Source: Armatimonas sp043757465
Lineage (GTDB): Bacteria > Armatimonadota > Armatimonadia > Armatimonadales > Armatimonadaceae
Direction: 5' to 3'
DNA: 64,000 bases
Assembly: GCF_043757465.1 (NCBI RefSeq)
Contig: NZ_JAYVPL010000075.1
Coordinates: 62,001 to 126,000, forward strand
Under the pieces are notes generated by a model. It was not told the DNA's origin. It made no database searches and saw nothing but the letters and a program-made list of their open reading frames with translations. Positions 24,066 through 33,088 of the stretch are shown here, piece after piece. The position numbers were made by a program, and so were the translations under genes. Every line of letters begins with the position of its first letter. Position 1 is the first letter of the stretch.

Positions 24066-27000
24066 TTGAACCGTACTCTGCCCCTCTCCGCGCTTATTTT
24101 TGCGCTCACTTTGGCCCCCAGCACGCCGACGACGGCACAGGGAGTGCCCCCGACTGCCCCGCCCGTGGTTCCGACGCAGCCGCCTGTTGCCGCTCAGAAA
24201 GTCTTGCTTGCCAATAAAGCCCAGGCAGGGCTTGTTAAGAAAATCAATGCGATTGCGGTATTTTCCGTGGACGGGCCAGGCGGGCAGAAAGTCACTCTGG
24301 AGTTTAAGGAACAGGACCGGATCAACTACACCGCCGTAGCGGCCAGCGGGGAAATAACCTACGAGAGCCGTACGGATTCCATTCAGCAGTTTCTCAATGG
24401 GATGAAACTCCCTGATGATCCGGAGCTTGGCAAAGACGTGGACACGTTCACGATCAAGCCCGACGGTACCCTGGTGAGCTACAAGAGCAGCAAGACCGAA
24501 AAAGATGAAGACCACAGCGACCAGCGGCTCTATGTTGCCACGTCTATTGGCTTCTCCGATAAAGCGGTCTCTCCGGGTGAGAAGTGGGTGCGCGAGTACA
24601 AAGCCGATGCCAACCTCGGGCTGGTAGAGGGCAAGGGCGAGTACGAGTTCCAGGCACTGGAGGAGAAAAACGGGACTCTGTGCGCCCGTATCGGGATTAC
24701 CTACACCGAGAATAGCGGCAAGAACCCCATCTCGACCAAGGGGCTAATCTGGATCGAACCCGCCAGCGGCGATGATGTGGCATCGGATATTGTTGTCTCG
24801 AACATTCCGTTTGGGGATGGTGATGTGGTCAGCGCGAGCTTTAAGTCCAACCGTGAGAGCGGCGGGCCGCTGCCTGAGGACATTGTCAAGAAGGCCCAGG
24901 CCAGTCTCAAGCCGGAGCAGAGCAGTATTAAGGCGACTCCCCCGAAAGTGGAGCCGACGAAGCCCAAGACTATTGACGAGGTGGTCAAGGACTACGAGAA
25001 ACTCCCTGGCGTCTTGACCCTCTGGCGTAAGCGCGAGGAAAATGGCAAGGACACGATCTACGCTGAGGTTCGCGAGGATCAGCTCGATAAGCTCTTGATG
25101 CTCCAGGCGACGTTTAGCACCGGCGATGCGGATCATGCGATTGCGGGCGACCCGATTGCGGACTTTGTCTTTCAGCTCACCAAGAGCCCGGATGATAAGC
25201 TCTATCTAGCCGTTCCCAATTCGAACTTCCAGGCCACACCTGGCTCCCCGACGGAGAAGGCACTCAAGCGCTCCATGCCGCCGCTCTCGTTTTTGCAGAC
25301 ATTTAAAATTGAGGCCAAGCAGACCGATCGTAAGAGCTTACTGATTGATCTGTCTGAGTTCTTCAAGAGCGATTTCCTAGGCATTGGGTTCGCGTTCTCC
25401 GGGATGCCCTCCATTCCTGGACTGACGGCGGCACCTGCTGGTGGGGGAATGGGGTTGGACCGCGAGAAGACCTATGTTCTGTCCGTAAAGAACTTCCCGG
25501 AGAACTTAGTGGTGACCAGTCAGTACCACTTTGTGCGCGGCCTCTCGCCCCTGATGACCGGCTCCGCGACTCTAGGCGATCCGCGCAGCGCTCCGGTTCA
25601 GGTGACCTTTAATCTCTCGGCTCTGCCTGTAGATAATGGCTATATCCCGCGTCTCAACGATCCCCGGATCGGCTACTTCACCACCGACTACCAGTCGCTG
25701 GAGCGCGACGACAAGCTCGATCTGACCAAGCGCTTCATCCTCCGCTGGGATCTGCGCAAGAAGAACCCCGAGGTCGCCGTCTCCGAGCCCGTCAAGCCGA
25801 TTGTCTTCTGGCTCGACAACGCGATTCCTGAGGAGTTCCGCAAGCCGATGGCCAGTGCGATTCTCTCCTGGAACCCGGTGCTGGAGAAAGCGGGCTATAA
25901 AAACGCCATTCAGGTGCAGCAGATGCCCGATAAGCCCACCGACGACGAGGTGAAGAAGGGCCTGGTTCCCACGGACACGGCGGACATGCGCTTTAATGTG
26001 ATCCGCTGGGTGATCTCACCCAATCCTAGCGATACCTATGCCGTGGCCGTGGCGCTCTTTCGCCCCAACCCGCTGACCGGGCAGATTCTCAGTGCGAGCA
26101 TCACGGTGGACGCGGGCATGACACAGCTTACCAAAGTGGAATTTAAAGACATGGTCTCGCCGGCGCAGGCCTTCTCCGACGTGGCGAACTACGAGGCGCA
26201 TGAGGCGAAAAACAACAGCAAGCTTCGCTGTGAGTACGGGCATCTGGCTCGTGCCAACGCCTGGTTTGGGTTGACGGCGGTGAACCTGGTGGCGGAGGGC
26301 AAGATCAGCCAGAAAGACTACGTCGCCCAGTTCCTCCAGGACGTTGTCGCGCACGAGTTCGGGCATATTCTAGGGCTGCGCCATAACTTTGTCGCCTCAA
26401 CCCAGTACACTCTGGCCCAGCTCGGCGATCCCAAGATTCTCTTACCCGGCAAGCCTATCTCCGCATCGCTGATGGACTACAACCCCATGAATATCGCCGC
26501 GCTTAAGGCACCTGGGGTTCCGTTCTTCTCGCTCAGCCCTGGGGTCTACGACTACTGGGCGCTGGAGTACGGTTACACGCCGGTTCCCACCGCTAAGAAG
26601 CCCGACGATGAACTGCCGCTGCTCAAGCAGATCGCGCGCAGGAGTGGGAGCCCTGGCCTGCTCTACAACACCGACGGTGAGGCGGATGCCTTCGACCCGA
26701 CCATCACCCGCTTCGATAGCTCGGCCAACCCGCTCGACTACTGGGAGCGGGTCATGCAGACGGCGCAGGCGATGCTGGGTAAGCTGGACAAACGTGTTAA
26801 GCCCGGCGAGAGCTATGTGGAGTTCTCCCGGCATGTCCAGATGATTGTGAGCATGATGGGATCTGGCTCAGGTCAGGCGAGCCGCTTTATTGGAGCGCAG
26901 CAGGTTCGGCGCAGCTTCAAGGGCGATGTCGGGGAGAAACCCAACCTCAAGCCGGTGGATGCGCTGCAGCAGAAACGTGCTCTGGACATGATTGCTAAGT

Positions 27001-27563
27001 ATATTCTGGCACCTGGGGCACTGAAGCTGCCGCAGAGCTATCTGGAAAAGCTCACCGTGGATCTTGCACCCATTGAGTCACGGCCCTCTGAGTTCTTTAT
27101 CGGTGAGGCGATTGCCAACCTGCAAAAAGGCGCAGTGCGCCGCCTACTGTCCACTGCGACCATCATGAGGGTGTCGAGCAACGAGTATAAGACGGCGGAT
27201 CTAAGCAAGGCGCTGACTCTCCCCACACTCTTCAAGACGGTCGGGGATGCGGTCTGGGGCGAGCTGGTCACCAAGCAGAATGTCGGCTTCCAGCGGCGGC
27301 AGATCCAGCGCCAGCATGTTGAGTCGCTGATCACACTCGCGAGCAGCAATAGCACCGATGACAGCCGGATGCTGGCGGCGGCGCACCTGAAAATGCTTCG
27401 TGAGAAACTCAAGCTGGCTCAGGCAATCCCCACCCTGGATGAGTACACCCGCCTGCACTACACTGATCTTGCGGAGAAAGTCCAGCGTCAGTTGGATGCT
27501 AAAGTCAATATCGGTGGCGGTGGCGGTGGCTTTAGCTCTCTGTTCGGTCGCCCTGGCAAATGA
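24066..27563 (+). CDS. Secreted zinc metalloprotease, DUF5117/DUF4953 (met-zincin)
   Basis: A 1165-residue exported protease. Residues 1-25 are a signal peptide (RTLPLSALIFALTLAPS). A beta-rich region to about 590 corresponds to the DUF5117-type N-terminal part (RGLSPLMTGSATLGDPRSAP and TLDLSKRFILRW-like stretches). The catalytic domain holds VVAHEFGHILGLRHNFVAS, an HExxHxxGxxH zinc site, followed by SLMDYNPMN, the Met-turn. Such proteins are common in Bacteroidetes, Planctomycetes and Armatimonadota, with unknown substrate. I start at TTG 24066, 8 bases after AGGAG; the TTG at 24060 is too close to that site. Its stop overlaps the next ATG. Confidence 0.9.
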   Translation: MNRTLPLSALIFALTLAPSTPTTAQGVPPTAPPVVPTQPPVAAQKVLLANKAQAGLVKKINAIAVFSVDGPGGQKVTLEFKEQDRINYTAVAASGEITYESRTDSIQQFLNGMKLPDDPELGKDVDTFTIKPDGTLVSYKSSKTEKDEDHSDQRLYVATSIGFSDKAVSPGEKWVREYKADANLGLVEGKGEYEFQALEEKNGTLCARIGITYTENSGKNPISTKGLIWIEPASGDDVASDIVVSNIPFGDGDVVSASFKSNRESGGPLPEDIVKKAQASLKPEQSSIKATPPKVEPTKPKTIDEVVKDYEKLPGVLTLWRKREENGKDTIYAEVREDQLDKLLMLQATFSTGDADHAIAGDPIADFVFQLTKSPDDKLYLAVPNSNFQATPGSPTEKALKRSMPPLSFLQTFKIEAKQTDRKSLLIDLSEFFKSDFLGIGFAFSGMPSIPGLTAAPAGGGMGLDREKTYVLSVKNFPENLVVTSQYHFVRGLSPLMTGSATLGDPRSAPVQVTFNLSALPVDNGYIPRLNDPRIGYFTTDYQSLERDDKLDLTKRFILRWDLRKKNPEVAVSEPVKPIVFWLDNAIPEEFRKPMASAILSWNPVLEKAGYKNAIQVQQMPDKPTDDEVKKGLVPTDTADMRFNVIRWVISPNPSDTYAVAVALFRPNPLTGQILSASITVDAGMTQLTKVEFKDMVSPAQAFSDVANYEAHEAKNNSKLRCEYGHLARANAWFGLTAVNLVAEGKISQKDYVAQFLQDVVAHEFGHILGLRHNFVASTQYTLAQLGDPKILLPGKPISASLMDYNPMNIAALKAPGVPFFSLSPGVYDYWALEYGYTPVPTAKKPDDELPLLKQIARRSGSPGLLYNTDGEADAFDPTITRFDSSANPLDYWERVMQTAQAMLGKLDKRVKPGESYVEFSRHVQMIVSMMGSGSGQASRFIGAQQVRRSFKGDVGEKPNLKPVDALQQKRALDMIAKYILAPGALKLPQSYLEKLTVDLAPIESRPSEFFIGEAIANLQKGAVRRLLSTATIMRVSSNEYKTADLSKALTLPTLFKTVGDAVWGELVTKQNVGFQRRQIQRQHVESLITLASSNSTDDSRMLAAAHLKMLREKLKLAQAIPTLDEYTRLHYTDLAEKVQRQLDAKVNIGGGGGGFSSLFGRPGK

Positions 27564-29467
27564 CCCCCGTGTCGCGACCATTCCCCCTTGCCCTACTGGG
27601 TGGGGGGGTATTGGGATTGGGAACTCTGCTTCTCTTCGCCGAGGTGGTGTTCCGGGGGCGGGTTTTCTTTTACGGGGATTTGTCCCTCTATTTTCTCCCC
27701 CAGCTCGACTTCCAGCGGAGCGAGCTCCTGGCAGGGCGCATTCCGCTCTGGAACCCGTACGTGAACTGTGGTCAGCCGTTTGTCGGCAACCCGCAGACCT
27801 GGCCGCTTTATCCGTCGTCGTTGCTTCTTCTCATTTTTGAAACCGCGCGCGCCAACGCAATTTCAACACTTGTGCATGTCCTCTGGGCCGGGCTTGGGAT
27901 GCTTATTTTTTTGGGCCAGCAGAAGCTCGCGCCCGTCGCGGCGACTCTGGGCGCGGTGGCGTTTGCATTTGGCGGGGCGTTTGTTTCCAAGGCTCAGTTT
28001 CCCAACATGCTCCAGGCCATGAGCTGGCTTCCCTGGCTGCTCTGGGCCTCCGAGAGAGTGATCGAGCGCACGGTGCCAGGCCGCGTCGCCCTGCTCGGGC
28101 TGTGTGTGGGGCTAGCACTCTTGGCGGCGCATGCACAGGTCACTCTGATGCAGCTCTATCTGGTGCTGGCCTGGGTACTCTTTCGCCTTGTGGGGCTTCC
28201 GCGCTCGGCACGCCTGCGGCCTCTGAGCGCACTGGCACTCGCGGCGCTCCTCGGGTTGGCTCTCGCGCTTGCGCAGCTTCTTCCGGTGTTTGAGCACGCC
28301 CTTGCCTCCACCCGTCCGCAACTGAGCCTCGTTGCAGCAAATCGTTTCTATCTGCCCTGGCGCGAGCTGATCTTACTGGTTGCTCCCAACGCCCTGGGTA
28401 ATCCCGCGCTACCGGGCGGCTGGCACGGAAAGGCCAACTTCTGGGAGCCGTGCTGCTACCTTGGTTTGGTTCCCCCGGTGCTTGTTTTTTTTGTTCGGGG
28501 CAACAAACTGCCTGAGCAGAAGGCAGTGATTACTTTTTGGCTCTGGGGGGCGCTTCTGAGCTTCTGGCTGGCACTGGGCCGCTACGGGGGGCTGTACGTT
28601 CTGGCGTTTTATGCGCTTCCCGGCGTGAAGCAGTTCCATGATCCGGCGCGCTGGCTCTACCTAGGGACATTTGCTCTTTCTGTTCTGGCTGCGTACGGGC
28701 TAGAGAGGCTACGGCTGCGCGAAGTGGGGAAATGGGCTCTGCTGCTGGGGGCGATGGGGGAGCTGCTCTTTTTTTCCCGCACGCTGAATCCGACATGTCC
28801 CCCCGAGGCACTGCGTGTTGTTTCAGCCTCCACGATCTCGCCTGTTGGGCGCGTGTTTGCATTGCAGCCCTACACGCAGTGGAAGCTTCTGGCACCCTAT
28901 AAAAACTATCAAGGGCTACCTTCTTCGTCTTTGGCGATGCGGATCGCACCAAACTTGCCGCTCTTTCAGCGCTGGCGGCAGGCGGGCGGCTACGAACCCG
29001 TGATGCGCCGCGATGTGAGCGAAACGCTCAAAGCGCTGGGCCCACTCCCGACGGATCCTGCATCGCTCTCGGGAGAGCAAGTGCAGCAGCTTGAGGCGCT
29101 AGGCGTGGGGCTCGTGGAGGGAAGTGACGGCACACGTGTCTTAGCAAGTCCTGCCGCGCTGGTTGCCGGAGGACTTGTCGCGAGCGAAGTTCCTGGCCGC
29201 ATTGAGATTATGCCGATGAGCACCAAAGTCATTCTACGCGAAGTGCATGCTGCGGGGTGGCGGGCATGGGCGGATGGGAAGGCACTGGAGATAGAGACAG
29301 CTCCGCCGATTTTTATGAAAGTGCAGGTTCCCGCTGGCACAAAACGGGTACTATTTCGCTACGATCCTCTGTTTTGGCGGATCGGACTGTTTCTTTCATT
29401 GACCGCAGGGTGTATACTGGTTGGGCTTATGTTAAGTACACTGAGGGGAAAATCATGGCGGAGTTGA
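27560..29467 (+). CDS. YfhO-like polytopic membrane protein (GT-C type)
   Basis: A 635-residue membrane protein with about a dozen hydrophobic helices in its first 450 residues and a soluble C-terminal beta domain before a last helix near 615-630. The first loop has GDLSLYFLPQLDFQRSELLA and IPLWNPYVNCGQPFVGNPQT, the signature of the YfhO family, which belongs to the GT-C glycosyltransferase-like proteins that glycosylate teichoic acids or other envelope polymers. The last part (EVHAAGWRAWADGK) is the usual extracytoplasmic end. It starts in the stop of the protease gene (ATGA), so the two are translationally coupled. The sugar and acceptor are unknown. Confidence 0.85.
   Translation: MTPVSRPFPLALLGGGVLGLGTLLLFAEVVFRGRVFFYGDLSLYFLPQLDFQRSELLAGRIPLWNPYVNCGQPFVGNPQTWPLYPSSLLLLIFETARANAISTLVHVLWAGLGMLIFLGQQKLAPVAATLGAVAFAFGGAFVSKAQFPNMLQAMSWLPWLLWASERVIERTVPGRVALLGLCVGLALLAAHAQVTLMQLYLVLAWVLFRLVGLPRSARLRPLSALALAALLGLALALAQLLPVFEHALASTRPQLSLVAANRFYLPWRELILLVAPNALGNPALPGGWHGKANFWEPCCYLGLVPPVLVFFVRGNKLPEQKAVITFWLWGALLSFWLALGRYGGLYVLAFYALPGVKQFHDPARWLYLGTFALSVLAAYGLERLRLREVGKWALLLGAMGELLFFSRTLNPTCPPEALRVVSASTISPVGRVFALQPYTQWKLLAPYKNYQGLPSSSLAMRIAPNLPLFQRWRQAGGYEPVMRRDVSETLKALGPLPTDPASLSGEQVQQLEALGVGLVEGSDGTRVLASPAALVAGGLVASEVPGRIEIMPMSTKVILREVHAAGWRAWADGKALEIETAPPIFMKVQVPAGTKRVLFRYDPLFWRIGLFLSLTAGCILVGLMLSTLRGKSWRS
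29413..29418 (+). promoter_or_regulatory. -10 box (TATACT) inside the YfhO gene end
   Basis: TATACT lies 36 bases before the STAS-domain ATG and could drive the STAS-LivKHM genes independently. The leader would carry the GAGGGG ribosome site. Confidence 0.45.
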
Positions 29468-29814
29468 CTATTCAAACGACAATTCAGGAAGGGGTTCCGC
29501 TTGTCGCGCTCACAGGCGAGCTGGATGCCTACCATGCCCCCCGACTGAAAACCGAGCTGGAGAATCAGCTGGGCGGATCGCCCAGAATTTTAGTGATTAG
29601 CTTGAAGCGTGTCTCCTACGTTGACTCGACCGGACTGGGCGTCCTGGTGGCCGTCCGGAAGCAGGCAGAGCCTGCGGGAGTAAGCCTCCATCTGGTCATG
29701 AGTCCGGAGAGCGCGGTGCGGCGGACGTTTACGATTACGGGCTTACTGCCTGTATTTTCGATTTTTGACGATGAGGCGGCGGCTCTTGAAGCGGCTGCAT
29801 TTAAGGAAGGATAG
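29455..29814 (+). CDS. STAS-domain anti-anti-sigma factor (SpoIIAA/RsbV-like)
   Basis: A 119-residue single STAS domain. It has the family order: TIQTTIQEGVPLVALTGELD, then PRILVISLKRVSYVDSTGLG with the phosphorylatable Ser58 in DSTGLG, and VRRTFTITGLLPVFSIF at the end. In known pathways such proteins bind an HPK-related kinase/anti-sigma factor and release a sigma factor; no kinase gene is adjacent here, so the partner must be elsewhere. GAGGGG lies 8 bases before the ATG. The gene overlaps the YfhO gene by 13 bases. Confidence 0.92.
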   Translation: MAELTIQTTIQEGVPLVALTGELDAYHAPRLKTELENQLGGSPRILVISLKRVSYVDSTGLGVLVAVRKQAEPAGVSLHLVMSPESAVRRTFTITGLLPVFSIFDDEAAALEAAAFKEG

Positions 29815-29818
29815 CAAG

Positions 29819-31063
29819 ATGCAGAAATTTTCCCGAGCGGCGCTCCTGAAGGCGCTGATTCCTGGTTTGGTTCTCTCTCTGAGCCTGACGGGCTGTAAAG
29901 ATCCCAACGCGGGCAAGTCCGCAGATGCCTCTGGCAATGGTTCTACGACAACCTCAACGGCAGCCGTGCAGGACACGACGGGTGATACGATTAATGTGGG
30001 ACAGTACGCTTCGTTGACTGGGGAGACATCTACGTTTGGTGTTGAGTCCAATGCTGGTCTGACCTTCGCTGTTGACGAGATCAATGCGGCGGGTGGCATT
30101 GATGTGGGCGGGAAGAAGATGCTGGTTAAAGTTGAGACTCAGGACGATCAGAGCAAGGCGGACGAAGCCAAGACCATTGCGGTCAAGTACGCCGGAGATG
30201 CCAAGATTGTTGCCGTGATCGGGGAAGTCGCTTCCAGCCGCTCCAAGACAGCCGCTCCAGAGTTTCAAAGAGCGGGCATTCCGATGATCTCCCCCAGCTC
30301 AACCAACCCGGATGTAACCAAAGTCGGCGACCATATTTTCCGTGTTTGTTTCATTGATCCATTCCAGGGCTATGTTATGGCCAAGTTTGCTACCGAGGAG
30401 CTCAAGCTCAAGAAAGTGGCGATACTGCGTGATCCGTCCCAAGACTACTCCGTGGGCCTAGCGGATGTGTTCAAGGAAGAGTTCACCAAGATGGGGGGCG
30501 AGATTGTCGCTGATGCCTCGTACAATGCCAAGGACTCCGACTTCCGCAGCCAGCTCGGGCAGATCAAGACGGCAGGCGCTGACGGTATCTTTATTCCGGG
30601 TTATTACAACGAGGTCGGGACAATCGCACGTCAGGCGAAGGAACTCAGTATCACGGTTCCACTGATGGGCGGCGACGGCTGGGACTCCGAGAAACTGGTC
30701 GAGGGCGCGGGCGGCCCCGGGAAGGCTCTGGAAGGCGCGTACTTCTCGACGCACTACTCCAAGGACTCCAAAGACCAAAAAGTGCAGGACTTCGTCAAGG
30801 CCTTTACCGCGAAGAACGGCAAAGCCCCCGCCAGCCTCGTGGCCCAGGGTTACGACGCTATGATGATCCTCGCCGACGCGATCAAGCGCGCAGGCTCGAT
30901 CGAGCGCAAGAAAGTTCGTGACGCGCTGGCTCAGACCAAAGACTACGTCGCGGTGACGGGCAAGATCACCATTGACGAGAACCGTAACGCCAATAAAAGC
31001 GCGGTGGTTCTGCAGATTAGTGGCGCTGAGTTTAAGTATGTCAAGACCGTTGATCCGAAGTAG
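29819..31063 (+). CDS. livK: Branched-chain amino acid ABC transporter substrate-binding lipoprotein
   Basis: A 414-residue type I periplasmic binding protein. The N-terminus MQKFSRAALLKALIPGLVLS ends in the lipobox LSLTGC, so Cys26 should be lipid-anchored. The mature protein has INVGQYASLTGETSTFGVES, the typical start of LivJ/LivK-type receptors, then DEINAAGGIDVGGKKMLVKV and AVIGEVASSRSKTAAPEFQ (ligand-contacting Ser/Thr loop). Ligand is assumed to be a branched-chain or related amino acid, but the family also binds urea, amides and aromatic acids. An AAGGAAGGA site precedes the ATG. LivH and LivM genes follow. Confidence 0.88.
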   Translation: MQKFSRAALLKALIPGLVLSLSLTGCKDPNAGKSADASGNGSTTTSTAAVQDTTGDTINVGQYASLTGETSTFGVESNAGLTFAVDEINAAGGIDVGGKKMLVKVETQDDQSKADEAKTIAVKYAGDAKIVAVIGEVASSRSKTAAPEFQRAGIPMISPSSTNPDVTKVGDHIFRVCFIDPFQGYVMAKFATEELKLKKVAILRDPSQDYSVGLADVFKEEFTKMGGEIVADASYNAKDSDFRSQLGQIKTAGADGIFIPGYYNEVGTIARQAKELSITVPLMGGDGWDSEKLVEGAGGPGKALEGAYFSTHYSKDSKDQKVQDFVKAFTAKNGKAPASLVAQGYDAMMILADAIKRAGSIERKKVRDALAQTKDYVAVTGKITIDENRNANKSAVVLQISGAEFKYVKTVDPK

Positions 31064-31076
31064 ATAAAGTAGGCAC

Positions 31077-32036
31077 GTGGACCAGTTCTTACAAAATATA
31101 ATCAATGGTGTCCAGATCGGCAGCATCTACGTGCTGATCGCTCTGGGCTACACCATGGTCTACGGAGTGCTCCGCCTGATCAACTTCGCCCACAGCGATA
31201 TCTTCATGGTCGGGGCTTACGTCGGCTACTTTGCCTCGCGCTGGCTTAAAGTCAAGCAGCAGGTGACGGTCTGGGCAGGGCTACTTCAGCTCCTGCCTGT
31301 TCTTTTGATCTCGATGGCGGCCTGTGTGACCCTCGGGCTGATCATTGAACGTCTGGCCTACCGGCCCCTGCGCCGTGCGCCGCGCCTGACGGCGCTCATC
31401 ACGGCCATTGGTGTCTCTCTCTTTCTGGAGGGTATGGCACAGCTCCCGTTTGTCTTTGGCGTGGACCCTAAGTTCTACCCCGAGATTCTTCCCAGTGGCC
31501 CTGAGGCTACGCTGCATCTGGGTAATCTCACGATCTCACAGAACCAGCTTGTCTTGGTGATTACTGCGTTCGTGCTCATGGCGATTCTCTGGTATATCGT
31601 CCAGCGCACCAAGATGGGCAAGGCCATGCGCGCCGTGAGTCATGACTTTGACGCGGCGGCGCTCATGGGAATCAACACAGATGCCGTGATTTCCTTTACG
31701 TTTGGTCTGGGCGCGGCGCTCGCCGCAGCTGGGGGCGTGCTCTTTGGCGCACTGACATTTAAGAGTATTCTGCCTCTGATGGGCGTGCAGATAGGCATTA
31801 AAGCGTTTGTCGCTGCTGTGGTGGGGGGCATCGGCTCGATTCCGGGCGCGATGCTGGGCGGGCTCCTAATGGGCCTCTCCGAGTCTTTTGTGAAGAGTGC
31901 GCCGCATATCAAGCTAGGCTCCTACGACTTTGACCCGTCGCGCTGGGTGGATGCACTGGCCTTTGTGATCTTGATAATCGTGCTCCTGGTTCGACCTGCG
32001 GGGCTTCTGGGTAAGAACGCACCGGAGAAAGTATAG
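31077..32036 (+). CDS. livH: Branched-chain amino acid ABC transporter permease LivH-like
   Basis: A 319-residue inner-membrane permease with about eight helices. It begins FLQNIINGVQIGSIYVLIAL and GYTMVYGVLRLINFAHSDIF, the LivH signature, and ends with LVRPAGLLGKNAPEKV. The conserved cytoplasmic coupling region DAAALMGINTDAVISFTFGL is present. The start is GTG at 31077, 11 bases after the livK stop. It should form the membrane channel together with LivM. Confidence 0.93.
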   Translation: MDQFLQNIINGVQIGSIYVLIALGYTMVYGVLRLINFAHSDIFMVGAYVGYFASRWLKVKQQVTVWAGLLQLLPVLLISMAACVTLGLIIERLAYRPLRRAPRLTALITAIGVSLFLEGMAQLPFVFGVDPKFYPEILPSGPEATLHLGNLTISQNQLVLVITAFVLMAILWYIVQRTKMGKAMRAVSHDFDAAALMGINTDAVISFTFGLGAALAAAGGVLFGALTFKSILPLMGVQIGIKAFVAAVVGGIGSIPGAMLGGLLMGLSESFVKSAPHIKLGSYDFDPSRWVDALAFVILIIVLLVRPAGLLGKNAPEKV

Positions 32037-32040
32037 CCCC

Positions 32041-33075
32041 ATGCAGAAGACAATGTTAAAGCGGCTGGGCGGGGCTGCGGTGGCTCTTGCAGTGCTGATG
32101 GCGGGCTCGCTGCTCTTCCCGCTTTACTTGCAGGACGTGGTCTACCGGGTGGTGATGCTCTGCGGGATCGCGATCATCATGGCGGTCTCTCTGAATCTGA
32201 TCAATGGGTTTACCGGGCAGTTCTCGATTGGGCACGCGGGCTTTCAAGCCGTGGGAGCCTACGTGGCGGCGGCGCTGACGGTCTACGGTCACAACAGGCT
32301 CTTTTCGTTTATTCCCAAGAACGGGGATTTTTCCTCGCCACTCTACTCGCTACTCTCAGGCGGCCCGGTAATGCTACTCTCGATGCTTGTGGGGGGGCTG
32401 GCGGCAGCGGGAATTGGGTATCTTGTTGGTTTGCCAAGCCTACGACTGCGAGGGGATTATCTAGCGATTGTGACCCTGGGATTCGGGGAGATTATCCGGG
32501 TTGTGGTCGAGAATTTAGATGTGGTCGGCGGGCCACGCGGCTTCTCCGGCGATTTGAATTCCGGGGTGCAGGTTCCGGCACTGACGAACTTCTTCTGGGT
32601 CTACGGCACAGTGCTGGTCGTGATCCTGGTGTCGCGTAACTTGCGCTTCTCGGTTCATGGGCTCTCGTATCTGTCGGTGCGCGAAGATGAGATTGCGGCG
32701 CAGGCAATGGGGATCAACACAACCACAGTCAAAGTGAAGGCATTCGTGCTGGGGGCTTTTTTTGCGGGGGTTGCCGGCGCGCTGTTTGCACACTACGAGC
32801 GCACTATCTTGATCACGTCGTTTAACTTTGTCCGGTCGTTTGATTTCGTGACGATGGTGGTCTTAGGAGGACTGGGTTCGATCACGGGAGCGGCACTCGC
32901 AGCAGTTGTGCTGACGGCGCTTCCCGAGGTTTTACGTTACTCGTTAGGACAACAGGCGAACCAGTACCGTCTGGTAGTGTATGCACTAGCACTGGTAATT
33001 ATGATGCTTGTACGTCCACAGGGGATCTTTGGCAGAGGAGAACTCTCTCCGAAGCGTTTTTTTAGAAAAAAATAG
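32041..33075 (+). CDS. livM: Branched-chain amino acid ABC transporter permease LivM-like
   Basis: A 344-residue permease. Hallmarks are LNLINGFTGQFSIGHAGFQA, LRLRGDYLAIVTLGFGEIIR and the coupling region EDEIAAQAMGINTTTVKVKA, followed by VVLGGLGSITGAALAAVV and RPQGIFGR at the C-terminus. It follows livH after 4 bases. The ATP-binding genes livG and livF, which usually come next, are missing; instead a NYN-domain gene follows. Confidence 0.93.
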   Translation: MQKTMLKRLGGAAVALAVLMAGSLLFPLYLQDVVYRVVMLCGIAIIMAVSLNLINGFTGQFSIGHAGFQAVGAYVAAALTVYGHNRLFSFIPKNGDFSSPLYSLLSGGPVMLLSMLVGGLAAAGIGYLVGLPSLRLRGDYLAIVTLGFGEIIRVVVENLDVVGGPRGFSGDLNSGVQVPALTNFFWVYGTVLVVILVSRNLRFSVHGLSYLSVREDEIAAQAMGINTTTVKVKAFVLGAFFAGVAGALFAHYERTILITSFNFVRSFDFVTMVVLGGLGSITGAALAAVVLTALPEVLRYSLGQQANQYRLVVYALALVIMMLVRPQGIFGRGELSPKRFFRKK

Positions 33076-33088
33076 AGGATTGTGAAAA

